A stretch of DNA of 21,880 nucleotides, taken from contig CAYRXH010000039.1 of the NCBI GenBank assembly GCA_964428185.1, positions 1 to 21,880 of the forward strand, in the 5' to 3' direction. The stretch's first letter is position 1. Each line of letters opens with the position of its first letter. Shown here in pieces: positions 7,693 to 16,112 of this stretch. The notes under the pieces are model-generated. The model made no database searches. It was given only the letters and a program-made list of their open reading frames with translations, and was not told the DNA's origin. The position numbers and the translations under genes were made by a program. This DNA comes from CAYMAZ01 sp964428185 (GTDB lineage: Bacteria; Bacteroidota; Bacteroidia; Bacteroidales; DTU049).

Positions 7693-8532
7693 ATGCTGAT
7701 ACTTTCGCTCGCCTTGACTCCAATCCTGATCATCATTCTGTTTGTATATTTTCAGGATAAATACTCAAGAGAACCGACACTTACATTATTTGTTACTTTC
7801 ATTCTTGGAATAGTTTCTGTCATACCAGCAGCCCTCATAGAAAACATATATGAATGGACCATCAATCTTAAGGCCGGTGACAATATCTGGGTTACAATTG
7901 TTTATGCATTTATTGGTGTGGGTTTAACAGAAGAATTTTTCAAGTTTCTGTTTCTCAGATTATATATATATAAAAACAAGAACTTCAGTGAACCAATGGA
8001 TGGTGTTGTATATGCAGTCATGGTTTCAATGGGTTTTGCTGCTCTGGAAAATATCTTTTATGTTTTTATTTTCAGCGATGATCCCATGGGAACTGCAATA
8101 GCACGGTCTCTCACGGCTGTACCTGCACATGCCTGCTTCGGAGTAATCATGGGATTATATTTCGGATATGCCCGTTTCACTTTTGCAAAAAAACGGTTCA
8201 GATTACTTAGTAAAGCAGTGATTTTGGCCGCTCTGGCCCATGGCATTTATGATGTTTTTCTTTTTATCGGCTGCCCCCTATGCCCGATATTAACCATTCT
8301 CTGTCTTATTGTATTTATCATTATATCCCTGAGAATTATATCCAGGTTTAAAAGAATTTCTCCTTTTAAGAAAAAATATGTTCTGATTTCTCATAGAAAA
8401 AGAATCATCACTGCTGAAGAGCTTGCAAAAAATGAAGCAAGAAAAGCAGAGCTTAGAAAAAAACTCAAAAACGTTCTTAAAAGGAAAAAGAAAATCAAGC
8501 CTGTCGATACATCTTCCCTGGAAGGCTTTTAA
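7693..8532 (+). CDS. PrsW-family intramembrane metalloprotease
   Basis: A polytopic membrane protein of 279 residues. It carries all the motifs of the PrsW/CAAX-related protease family: GLTEEFFKF with the Glu pair at 80-81, DGVVYAVMVSMGFAALEN with Glu119-Asn120, VPAHACFGVIMG with His146, and LAHGIYD with His183 and Asp187. These polar residues inside membrane segments form the zinc site in the family. About seven hydrophobic segments run from residue 1 to 215. The tail from about residue 217 is very basic (LRKKLKNVLKRKKKIKP) and must be cytosolic. In Bacillus PrsW starts release of an ECF sigma factor; no anti-sigma gene lies here, so the substrate is unknown. The start at 7693 follows an AT-rich 48-base divergent region. 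The 3' end overlaps dprA by 38 bases. Confidence 0.87.
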   Translation: MLILSLALTPILIIILFVYFQDKYSREPTLTLFVTFILGIVSVIPAALIENIYEWTINLKAGDNIWVTIVYAFIGVGLTEEFFKFLFLRLYIYKNKNFSEPMDGVVYAVMVSMGFAALENIFYVFIFSDDPMGTAIARSLTAVPAHACFGVIMGLYFGYARFTFAKKRFRLLSKAVILAALAHGIYDVFLFIGCPLCPILTILCLIVFIIISLRIISRFKRISPFKKKYVLISHRKRIITAEELAKNEARKAELRKKLKNVLKRKKKIKPVDTSSLEGF

Positions 8533-9604
8533 TAGCTCCAGCCATTTCCATATTGAGTAATAATGCTGCCACCTTACTCAGGGTATAATCAGTCGAATTA
8601 CAAATAAAATCGAGTCCGCATTCTCCGTTTTCAACCAAAAGCCGAAAGATTTTCTCTTCTTCTTCATTCAAAATCAATCGTGCTTGTTTGCCTTGTTTTT
8701 TATCACCGGGCAAATCCCAGTTCATATTGTAATAAAGATCTGCCGTTGAAGATACCAAAGCAGCCTTATTGGTTTTAATCAACCAATTACATCCCTCAGA
8801 ATAGGTGTCTCCCATTCTGCCAGGCAAAGCAAATACATCCCTGTTGTATGAATTACCCAGCTCGGCTGTAATCAATGCCCCTCCCTTTTTGCCTGCTTCA
8901 ATCACCATAACTGCATCTGACATCCCTGCAATAATTCTGTTTCTTCGCGGAAAATTTTCTTTTTCAGGAATATGTTGTGAACTGAATTCTGTAACGAGGG
9001 ACCCCTGCTTGCATATATTTTTTGCTAAAGTTTTATTTTCAGCAGGATAAATGATATTAAGACCTGTACCCAAAACTGCAATTGTTTCCAAGCCATTCTC
9101 AAGAGCACACCTGTGGGCAGCCGTGTCAATTCCATGAGCCAGACCACTTACTATCTGCACAGGCTCACCCCTCATGCCCTGAATCAGATTAGCAGTACTA
9201 TCTCTACCATAGGACGTTGCTTTGCGTGTTCCAACAATACTTACAGACTTCACCGGATTAAGCTTTGAAACACCCTTCTTATAAAGTATAACCGGAGCAT
9301 CAGAACATTGCCTGAGACGAAAAGGATACGCTTCATCATCAATGTATAATACATCTATTGAATACTTCAATGCAAACTCTATTTCCCTTTCAGCCTGAAC
9401 CAAAATTTCCTTTGTAAATAATGATGCAGCAACCGGTGCTGACAATAGTCCCTGTTTAACAATAGATTGTCTGTTTTCGCGAAACACCAGATCGGGGCTT
9501 CCAAAGTAGTTGATGAGGCGACGTGCTGTAACTGAGCCAATTCTGTTCGCAAAAGTAATTGCTATGGCATAGAATAATGTATTCTCGTCTAATTTTTTTT
9601 CCAC
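8495..9604 (-). CDS. dprA: DNA-processing protein DprA
   Basis: DprA loads RecA on incoming single-stranded DNA in natural transformation; it is also present in many bacteria not known to be competent. The protein shows an N-terminal helix-hairpin-helix-like part (RIGSVTARRLINYFGSP) and then the Rossmann domain with SIVGTRKATSYGRD, SGLAHGIDTAAH, GTGLNIIYPAEN, FPRRNRIIAG and GGALITAELG. A C-terminal winged-helix domain begins around NEEEEKIFRLL. The frame is open to 9667 and has no ATG before conserved sequence. A TTG at 9667 sits at the predicted transcription start, so it is unlikely to be used. The GTG at 9604 gives 369 residues, the usual length. Alternatively, one extra A in the A8 run just inside the gene would join it to an ATG at 9618. 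The 3' end overlaps prsW by 38 bases. Confidence 0.92.
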   Translation of the reverse strand: MEKKLDENTLFYAIAITFANRIGSVTARRLINYFGSPDLVFRENRQSIVKQGLLSAPVAASLFTKEILVQAEREIEFALKYSIDVLYIDDEAYPFRLRQCSDAPVILYKKGVSKLNPVKSVSIVGTRKATSYGRDSTANLIQGMRGEPVQIVSGLAHGIDTAAHRCALENGLETIAVLGTGLNIIYPAENKTLAKNICKQGSLVTEFSSQHIPEKENFPRRNRIIAGMSDAVMVIEAGKKGGALITAELGNSYNRDVFALPGRMGDTYSEGCNWLIKTNKAALVSSTADLYYNMNWDLPGDKKQGKQARLILNEEEEKIFRLLVENGECGLDFICNSTDYTLSKVAALLLNMEMAGAIKSLPGKMYRQA

Positions 9605-9671
9605 TGAAAATGAGTCATTTATAGATGTTAGTACTGTAAGTATGAATCTCTGTCTGTCAATATTCAATGCT

Positions 9672-9679
9672 CAAAGATA
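9672..9679 (-). promoter_or_regulatory. -7 box of the dprA promoter
   Basis: On the minus strand TATCTTTG matches TAnnTTTG exactly. Transcription would begin near 9665, 60 bases before the GTG at 9604. The -33 region has only a degenerate TTTCG. Confidence 0.55.
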
Positions 9680-9710
9680 ATTTAAATATCTGTCAGCGAA
9701 AAATAATTTA

Positions 9711-9718
9711 TATATTTG
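9711..9718 (+). promoter_or_regulatory. -7 box of the TonB-dependent receptor promoter
   Basis: TATATTTG matches TAnnTTTG exactly. It lies 31 bases from the divergent dprA box, so the two promoters share their upstream region. A CTG at 9690-9692 lies in the -33 position. The predicted leader to the ATG at 9778 is about 54 bases. Confidence 0.6.
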
Positions 9719-9777
9719 AACTTTGAATTTTTGCTTACAAATTTTCAACAAGCTGATTATCAACTAAATATTGTTTT

Positions 9778-12111
9778 ATGAACAGATATTTACCTCTCTT
9801 TATTTTTGCTTTCATAAGTTTACAACTCACAGCACAAAAAGCTGTTCTCAAGGGGACAATTTCTGATGCTAAAACCAAAGAAACTCTGATCGGAGTGAAC
9901 ATTCTTGTCACCAAAGATCTTGGTGTAGTTACTGATTTAAATGGAAATTACAATATTGAAGTGGATCCCGGCACATACAGTATTATTTTCAGATATATTG
10001 GATACACCGAAGAAGTTAAAACAATAAAATTGCATCCCGGAGAAACCAGAATTTTCAATCTTGAAATGAACACAGAAGTCAAGATGCTTGATGCTGTTGT
10101 CGTGTCTGCCGGGCGTCATGAGCAAAAGCTTTCTGAAGTGACTGTATCCATGGAAATCATCAAGCCATCTATGATTGAAGGGAATAACATCACCTCGCTG
10201 GAAGATGCCATACAGAAAGTTCCGGGAGTATTTATTGTTGATGATCAGGCCAGTATCAGAGGGGGCAGCGGGTATTCATACGGAGCTGGAAGCCGGACTC
10301 TTTTGCTTGTGGATGATCTTCCTTTGCTGACCGGAGCATCGGGAGAAGCACGCTGGGACTTTGCACCCCTTGAAAATATGGAACAAGTTGAAATTATCAA
10401 AGGAGCAAGTTCTGCTCTCTACGGTTCATCTGCATTAAATGGAGTCATTAATATCAGAACACGATTTCCCGGAGCCGAGCCCTTTTCATCAATAACAATG
10501 TTCAGTGGGATTTATGGCAATCCCAAAAGAGACGCCATCAAATGGTGGGATACCCACTCGCCTTTCTTCACCGGAGCACGCTTCGGTCATTCACAAAGAT
10601 TCGGTAATCTTGACCTTGTTTTTGGGGGCAATATTCAATCTGAAAAAAGTTATCAGGAAAATCGAAATGAACAGAGAATACGTTTTAATATGAACCTCAG
10701 ATACAGGTTTAAAAAAGTTGAAGGCCTTTCCATAGGTGTAAGTGGAAATTATATGGACAGGACAGGAGATATTTTTTTACTGTGGCTTGATGGTGACAGT
10801 GGGGTTTGGAGAGCAAATCCAACTTATCAGCAATCATTTCACAATACTTCCTTTAATGTTTATCCATATATCACATATTTTAAGAATCATTCGACAAGAC
10901 ACACTCTAAAAACCAGACTATACTCCATTCGTAATAAGAATGATACTGAACAAAATAATTTTGATGATACTTATTACATAGAATACCAGTTTTTGAAACT
11001 TTTCGAAAACAAACTTGCATTTTCAAACGGAATCAGTTTTTCATACAACGAAAGTGTTTCACAAATTTTCGGAGGTGATAAGCACTTCGGATCAAATATG
11101 TCTATGTATTCTCAACTTGACCATCAGTTTTGGGGAAGACTGAATTTTTCACTCGGAGCCAGACTTGAGGGCTACAGGATTGATGCAGAAGAATTAAATT
11201 TCAAACCAGTACTACGTACCGGACTTAATTATTCCGTTAATGAAAAAACATATATACGGGGCTCCTTTGGAATGGGATATAGGTATCCGACTATTGCTGA
11301 AAAATTCACTGCAACCAGCACAGGAACTATTGCAATTTTCCCAAATCCTGATTTGCTTGAAGAAACAGGATGGAGTTCTGAAATTGCAATAAAACGGGGA
11401 TTCAAAGTCAGCGGTTGGAACGGGTATACTGATCTGGCACTGTTCTGGACCGAATATCACAATATGATTGAATTTGAATTTGGTTATCACAATCCGGACA
11501 GTGTTATTTTGGTAGCATATCCTCCTGATCATCCCAATTATTTTCAAAAGTGGATAGGATTCAAAGCTCAGAATGTGAGAAATGCCAGAATAACAGGAAT
11601 TGATTTTACAGTAACCGGTGAAGGGAAATTTTTTGGACTTCCTGCAATTTTGCTTGCAGGTTATACCTATACAAATCCTATCGACATGGATGTGGATCTT
11701 GCTGATACTCTAAAATCTACAAATTCCGAAATCCTAAAATACAGGTTCTATCATAATATGAAGTTCGACTTCGAAGTTACATTTAAAAAACTAACTTTCG
11801 GTTTTAACAGTGAATATTGCAGTCATATGATTAATATTGATAAAGCATTTGAAGATACTGTTCGCTTTCCCAACGGAGACCCTATTGTTCTCAATGGTGA
11901 GCCTGTGTTTCTTCTGCGCGGACTAAAAGAATACAGAGAAAAGAATAATAAGGGTTTTATTGTTTTTGATCTGAGACTGGGATGGAATGTCAATGATAAA
12001 GTAAGATTCACTGCCAGTGCCAAAAATATCTTCAATAAAGAATATCAGATTAGGCCCGCTGATGTTCAACCGCCCAGAACATACGTTGTTCAACTCACAG
12101 TGAGGATTTAG
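9778..12111 (+). CDS. TonB-dependent receptor with carboxypeptidase-regulatory-like domain
   Basis: An outer-membrane importer of 777 residues powered by TonB-ExbBD. A signal peptide (MNRYLPLFIFAFISLQLTAQ) is followed by a CarboxypepD_reg-like domain (about 22-105; LKGTISDAKTKETLIGVNI, TDLNGNYNIEV, IIFRYIGYTEE). A TonB-box-like segment (MLDAVVVSAGR, about 102-112) precedes the plug (about 118-235; SLEDAIQKVPGVFIV, IRGGSGYSYGAGSRT, VEIIKGASSALYGSSALNGV) and the beta barrel. The end contains the usual NIFNKEYQIRPADVQPPRTY. There is no SusD partner beside it, so it is not a typical polysaccharide-locus SusC; the size suits a siderophore, corrinoid or other small-ligand receptor, but the substrate cannot be read from sequence. 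No terminator was seen downstream, but the next gene has its own -7 box. Confidence 0.93.
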   Translation: MNRYLPLFIFAFISLQLTAQKAVLKGTISDAKTKETLIGVNILVTKDLGVVTDLNGNYNIEVDPGTYSIIFRYIGYTEEVKTIKLHPGETRIFNLEMNTEVKMLDAVVVSAGRHEQKLSEVTVSMEIIKPSMIEGNNITSLEDAIQKVPGVFIVDDQASIRGGSGYSYGAGSRTLLLVDDLPLLTGASGEARWDFAPLENMEQVEIIKGASSALYGSSALNGVINIRTRFPGAEPFSSITMFSGIYGNPKRDAIKWWDTHSPFFTGARFGHSQRFGNLDLVFGGNIQSEKSYQENRNEQRIRFNMNLRYRFKKVEGLSIGVSGNYMDRTGDIFLLWLDGDSGVWRANPTYQQSFHNTSFNVYPYITYFKNHSTRHTLKTRLYSIRNKNDTEQNNFDDTYYIEYQFLKLFENKLAFSNGISFSYNESVSQIFGGDKHFGSNMSMYSQLDHQFWGRLNFSLGARLEGYRIDAEELNFKPVLRTGLNYSVNEKTYIRGSFGMGYRYPTIAEKFTATSTGTIAIFPNPDLLEETGWSSEIAIKRGFKVSGWNGYTDLALFWTEYHNMIEFEFGYHNPDSVILVAYPPDHPNYFQKWIGFKAQNVRNARITGIDFTVTGEGKFFGLPAILLAGYTYTNPIDMDVDLADTLKSTNSEILKYRFYHNMKFDFEVTFKKLTFGFNSEYCSHMINIDKAFEDTVRFPNGDPIVLNGEPVFLLRGLKEYREKNNKGFIVFDLRLGWNVNDKVRFTASAKNIFNKEYQIRPADVQPPRTYVVQLTVRI

Positions 12112-12160
12112 AATCTCTTTTCTTTTTTCAGAGTCCAATGGTAAAGTAACATTTAATGGT

Positions 12161-12168
12161 TAAGTTTG
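12161..12168 (+). promoter_or_regulatory. -7 box before the glycosyltransferase gene
   Basis: TAAGTTTG matches TAnnTTTG exactly, 22 bases upstream of the ATG at 12191. No clear -33 TTG was found, so promoter strength is uncertain. Confidence 0.45.
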
Positions 12169-12190
12169 GAATCTGTATTCTTTCCATCAC

Positions 12191-13279
12191 ATGACGAAAT
12201 CTCCAAAAACAGTTCTCATATCTCCCCTGAACTGGGGACTTGGGCATGCAACACGATGCATTCCGGTCATTCATTGCCTGCTTCAACTGAATTGTAAAGT
12301 CATTCTCTGTGGAAATGGTGATTCCCTGAATCTCCTGAGCAGTGAATTCCCTGAACTGCCAACAGAAATTCTGCCTCAGTATTCAATCAGATATCCAAAA
12401 AATCCACTGTGGTTTTCTCTAAAAATGCTTTTACATCTCCCCTGTTTCTTCAGGTCCATTTCAAGGGATATTGCAACAACAAAAGCATTAATAAAAAAGT
12501 ACCGACCTGACCTGATCATCTCCGATAACAGATATGGCTTTCGGCACCCATCAGTTCCCTCTGTTCTTATTACTCATCAGACACAGCCAGTTTTGCCTGC
12601 ATCTGCACGCACCTTGAAAAAATTCGTTTGGAAACGGCTTGAACAAATGATGAATCATTTTAATGAAGTCTGGATTCCTGACCAGCAATCTGAGCATGGC
12701 TTATCAGGAGTACTTTCACACAACGATGCCCATCTTAAAAAAACTGTATTTATCGGACCTTTATCAAGATTCTCAATAAATTATGATTCTTTTCAAAAGA
12801 ACACTATCCTTGCTATTGCATCAGGACCCGAACCACACCGGACTGAGTTTGAAAAAATTGTATACGCACTGGCTGCTTCCACCCCGTTCCATTTTACTCT
12901 CCTGCAGGGAAAACCCAACGAACCCAATCATTCTAAAAAGAACAATCTGGAAATCATTCATCATCTGAACACATGTCAACTACAATCGCTGATTGGTAAA
13001 AATGAGATTATTCTCACCAGAGCCGGATATTCATCAATTATGGACATGGTTGCACTGAGAAAAAAGGCAATTCTTATCCCCACACCCGGACAGACTGAAC
13101 AACTCTATCTTGCCAGGCATCTGAAAAATCATCCGCTTTTCTCAGTATTTGACCCCAAAAAAAATACTTTTTCTTCCATTTTTAATGAACTTTCATGTAG
13201 AAAAATTGAACAATATCAGTTGCATAAGGAGAACAACCAATCACTGATAGCTGCCATTCAAAGCATATTAAAACAATGA
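12191..13279 (+). CDS. GT-B fold glycosyltransferase (UDP-sugar transferase-like)
   Basis: A soluble protein of 362 residues without signal peptide. The N-terminus PLNWGLGHATRCIPVI is the typical first loop (GxGH-R) of GT-B enzymes related to MurG and monogalactosyl-diacylglycerol synthases. The C-terminal half has the acceptor/nucleotide part (ILTRAGYSSIMDMVALRKKAILIPTPGQTEQ), matching the G-x-S-x-x-E/D and P-x-x-x-Q-x-x motifs of that superfamily. It is a common Bacteroidota protein usually annotated only as a glycosyltransferase; the product is probably a lipid- or envelope-linked sugar, but donor and acceptor are unknown. The start at 12191 is the first ATG after the -7 box. Confidence 0.8.
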   Translation: MTKSPKTVLISPLNWGLGHATRCIPVIHCLLQLNCKVILCGNGDSLNLLSSEFPELPTEILPQYSIRYPKNPLWFSLKMLLHLPCFFRSISRDIATTKALIKKYRPDLIISDNRYGFRHPSVPSVLITHQTQPVLPASARTLKKFVWKRLEQMMNHFNEVWIPDQQSEHGLSGVLSHNDAHLKKTVFIGPLSRFSINYDSFQKNTILAIASGPEPHRTEFEKIVYALAASTPFHFTLLQGKPNEPNHSKKNNLEIIHHLNTCQLQSLIGKNEIILTRAGYSSIMDMVALRKKAILIPTPGQTEQLYLARHLKNHPLFSVFDPKKNTFSSIFNELSCRKIEQYQLHKENNQSLIAAIQSILKQ

Positions 13280-13414
13280 CAATCTGTCACTATTTATATA
13301 TTCTTGAATTTCAATGTATTAATCATTTGCTTGTTCATTTTTTCTACAAAAACCCTCAAGGCATAACTTTTGATTAAATTAATTCTAAATAAAAATCAAA
13401 AAAATATACTATTC

Positions 13415-15454
13415 ATGAATCCAACATTTCATATAAAACATACACCGAAAGAAATTTTAGAAAACTGGTTTTATCTGATGGCTTTGGGGCGATTGCTTGA
13501 CAACAAAGCTCCCAATTATCTGAAGCAAGCACTTGGATGGTCATATCATGCGCCCTATGCAGGTCATGATGGGATTCAGCTAGCCATCGGTCAGGTATTT
13601 GACAGAAAAACAGATCACCTTTTTCCATATTACAGGGATATGCTTACGACAATCAGTGCAGGTTTGAGTGCTGAAGAAATTATTCTTAACGGTATCAGCC
13701 GGGACACTGATGTTGCAGGCGGAGGACGCCACATGTCAAATCATTTTGCCAAACCTGAATGGAATATTCACAATGTATCATCTGCTACGGGCAATCATAC
13801 CCTTCATGCTGCCGGACTTGCAAAGGCGATGAAATACTATGGAACGAAGGGGGTAGTTATCAGCTCTCAGGGAGAGTCTTCTGTATCAGAGGGCTACGTC
13901 TATGAAGCAATCAATGGCGCAAGCAGAGAAAAATTACCTGTTATTTTTGTTTTCCAGGATAACGGATACGGAATTTCAGTGCCAAAGCATGAACAGACTG
14001 CAAACAGAAAAGTTGCAAATAATTTTTCCGGATTTAAAAATCTGAGGATTATCCATTGCAACGGCAAGGATGTTTTTGATTCCATGAAGGCAATGAATGA
14101 AGCAAAAGAACACGTACTTAAGAACGAAGAACCTGTCATCGTTCAGGCAAATTGCATCCGGATTGGATCTCATTCAAACAGTGACAGACATGAACTTTAC
14201 AGAAGCGATTATGAGCTGAATTATGTCAGGGAATACGATCCACTTGCAAAATTCAGACGGATGTTGCTGAGGTATCAGCGATTTACCGAACAAGAACTGA
14301 CAGCCATAGAAGAAAAAGCAGAATCAGAAGTAAAATCAGCACACAAGAATGCTCTTCAGACACCGATACCATCCCCAGCTTCCATATATGACTTTATGTA
14401 TGCACCTGCCTATTTGCCTAAAAAATATACAGACGGAATACATCAAATGACCGAAGGTAAATCACTTAAACTGATAGAAGCAATTAATGAAACCCTTAAG
14501 GCAGAATTCAGACTCAATGAGCAAACATTTTTATGGGGACAGGATGTGGCGAACAAAGAAAAAGGAGGCATATTTAATGTTACCAAGGGGATGCAGAAGG
14601 AATTTGGCAAACAAAGAATTCATAATGCCCCAATTGCAGAAGATTACATTGTAGGAACTGCCAATGGGATGAGTCGATACAGCAAGGATATTCGTATCGT
14701 CATCGAGGGAGCTGAGTTTGCAGATTACTTTTGGCCGGCAATGGAGCAATATGTGGAATTATCACATGAGTATTGGAGAACAAAAGGTCAGTTTTCACCC
14801 AATGTGGTCATTCGTCTTGCTTCAGGTGGATATATCGGAGGTGGGCTGTATCATTCCCAAACAACAGAAGGAATTTTGGGATCATTCCCGGGTATACGGG
14901 TAGTTTATCCTTCGTTTGCCGACGACGCTGCAGGTTTGCTTAGGACAGCCATACGTTCACAGGGTCCTACACTTTTTCTTGAACCAAAAGCCCTTTATAA
15001 CGCACCCCAGGCCTCAGCCATAGTCCCTGATGATTTTGAAGTTCCTTTCGGAAAATCCAGAGTTCGCAGATCCGGAGATGATCTAAGCATTATTACTTAT
15101 GGAAACACTACACAAATGGCTCTTCAGGCTGCAGACATTCTCTCAAAGGAGAGCGGAATTGAAGCAGAAGTTATTGACATTCGGTCAATTCGTCCTTTGG
15201 ACGAAGATGGTATTATCAATTCTGTGAAAAAAACAGGAAAAGTGCTGATAGCACATGAAGCACAGGTTTTTCAAGGTCTTGGTGGTGAAATTGCAGCAAT
15301 CATCTCTGAAAAAGCATTTGAATTTCTGGATGCACCAATAATTAGGATCGGAGCCGAAAATACACCAGTTGGTTTCAATCCTGTCCTGGAAAAGGCCATA
15401 CTTCCAAATACCGATAAAATTTTGGCTGCTGCAATGAAATTAATTAAATATTAA
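13415..15454 (+). CDS. Fused alpha+beta E1 component of a 2-oxoacid dehydrogenase
   Basis: A protein of 679 residues that joins the two E1 subunits. Residues 1 to about 330 form the alpha part: GHDGIQLAIGQ near 50-60, RDTDVAGGGRHMS near 96-108, and the TPP/Mg loop at 152-183, which reads QGESSVSEG then DNGYGIS in place of the usual GDG...N. Residues 345-679 form the beta part: WGQDVANKEKGGIFNVTKG, the catalytic-type Glu408 in APIAEDYIVG, His479 in YHSQTTEG, and a transketolase-C domain. The enzyme decarboxylates a 2-oxoacid and passes the acyl group to a lipoyl E2; whether pyruvate, branched-chain acids or another is not clear. No E2 or E3 gene lies in the window. ATG 13415 is preferred to the frame start TTG at 13370, which falls in a promoter-like sequence. 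The flavodoxin gene follows after 20 bases. Confidence 0.9.
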   Translation: MNPTFHIKHTPKEILENWFYLMALGRLLDNKAPNYLKQALGWSYHAPYAGHDGIQLAIGQVFDRKTDHLFPYYRDMLTTISAGLSAEEIILNGISRDTDVAGGGRHMSNHFAKPEWNIHNVSSATGNHTLHAAGLAKAMKYYGTKGVVISSQGESSVSEGYVYEAINGASREKLPVIFVFQDNGYGISVPKHEQTANRKVANNFSGFKNLRIIHCNGKDVFDSMKAMNEAKEHVLKNEEPVIVQANCIRIGSHSNSDRHELYRSDYELNYVREYDPLAKFRRMLLRYQRFTEQELTAIEEKAESEVKSAHKNALQTPIPSPASIYDFMYAPAYLPKKYTDGIHQMTEGKSLKLIEAINETLKAEFRLNEQTFLWGQDVANKEKGGIFNVTKGMQKEFGKQRIHNAPIAEDYIVGTANGMSRYSKDIRIVIEGAEFADYFWPAMEQYVELSHEYWRTKGQFSPNVVIRLASGGYIGGGLYHSQTTEGILGSFPGIRVVYPSFADDAAGLLRTAIRSQGPTLFLEPKALYNAPQASAIVPDDFEVPFGKSRVRRSGDDLSIITYGNTTQMALQAADILSKESGIEAEVIDIRSIRPLDEDGIINSVKKTGKVLIAHEAQVFQGLGGEIAAIISEKAFEFLDAPIIRIGAENTPVGFNPVLEKAILPNTDKILAAAMKLIKY

Positions 15455-15474
15455 CAACATTCAAACAAGACATT

Positions 15475-15969
15475 ATGAAAATTGCCCTGATATATAGTAA
15501 ACACTCTGAGCACACAGCTGGTGTAGCAGAAATGATAAAAAAAGAAATGGCAGATAAGGAATACACAGAAGTTAATGTAGAGGATGCTTCCTTTGATGAA
15601 ATACTGAATTATGATTTTTTGATTCTGGGAACATCAACCTGGTTTGACGGAGAACTTCCAAATTATTGGGATGAATATCTTCCGGGGCTTGAAGACTTCG
15701 ATTTTTCTGGAAAAAAACTGGCACTGTTCGGTCTTGGAAATCAGGCGGACTTTCCTGAAAACTATCAGGATGCAATTGGTTTACTGGCTAATTTTTTTGA
15801 AAGTCGCGGAGCATCAGTTATTGGGCAAACAAGCATCGAAGGATACGAGTTCGAGAACTCTGCTGCAGTCAAAAACAACAAATTTTGTGGGCTTGCAATT
15901 GACAGCTCATTTGATGAGAAAACAAAAGCAGCATTGGTCGCTATATGGATCCAGCAAATTTTTCAGTAG
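15475..15969 (+). CDS. Flavodoxin with divergent phosphate loop
   Basis: A 164-residue long-chain-type flavodoxin, a soluble FMN electron carrier. The body aligns well with the family: LGTSTWFDGELPNYWDEYLP with the FMN-stacking Trp56, and FGLGNQADFPENYQDAIG with Tyr97 in the second stacking position. The N-terminal FMN-phosphate loop is unusual: YSKHSEHTAGVAEM replaces the normal T-x-T-G-N-T, so the Gly is Glu and the Asn is His, while the last Thr is kept. Related Bacteroidota flavodoxins also vary here as far as I recall. The gene begins 20 bases after the E1 fusion and has no -7 box of its own, so co-transcription is likely. Flavodoxins serve low-potential reactions such as pyruvate:ferredoxin oxidoreductase; a direct link with the E1 is not established. 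Confidence 0.9.
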   Translation: MKIALIYSKHSEHTAGVAEMIKKEMADKEYTEVNVEDASFDEILNYDFLILGTSTWFDGELPNYWDEYLPGLEDFDFSGKKLALFGLGNQADFPENYQDAIGLLANFFESRGASVIGQTSIEGYEFENSAAVKNNKFCGLAIDSSFDEKTKAALVAIWIQQIFQ

Positions 15970-16072
15970 TTCTTCCTTTATTCTGCTATTTCTGCTTTTA
16001 TGCATTTTTATTCAACAACAAAATTTCTATATTTAGATATTGAAATGGTTTGAATTAAAAAAAAGATAACTT

Positions 16073-16102
16073 TTGATTTTCAGCAGAATTTTTTTAACTT
16101 TG
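16073..16102 (+). promoter_or_regulatory. Bacteroidota promoter of the phosphatase operon
   Basis: TTG at 16073-16075 (within TTTTG) and TAACTTTG at 16095-16102 are spaced by 19 bases, the best promoter in the window. Transcription should start near 16108, leaving a leader of about 12 bases before the ATG at 16121. Confidence 0.8.
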
Positions 16103-16112
16103 CATAAATTTA

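Noticed and set aside
8495..9604. dprA as a sign of a competence island
   Set aside because: DprA is widespread and no comEA, comEC or comF gene lies in the window.
13277..13289. TGACA-atc-TGTCA hairpin over the glycosyltransferase stop codon
   Set aside because: A five-base stem with a three-base loop and no T-run; likely chance.
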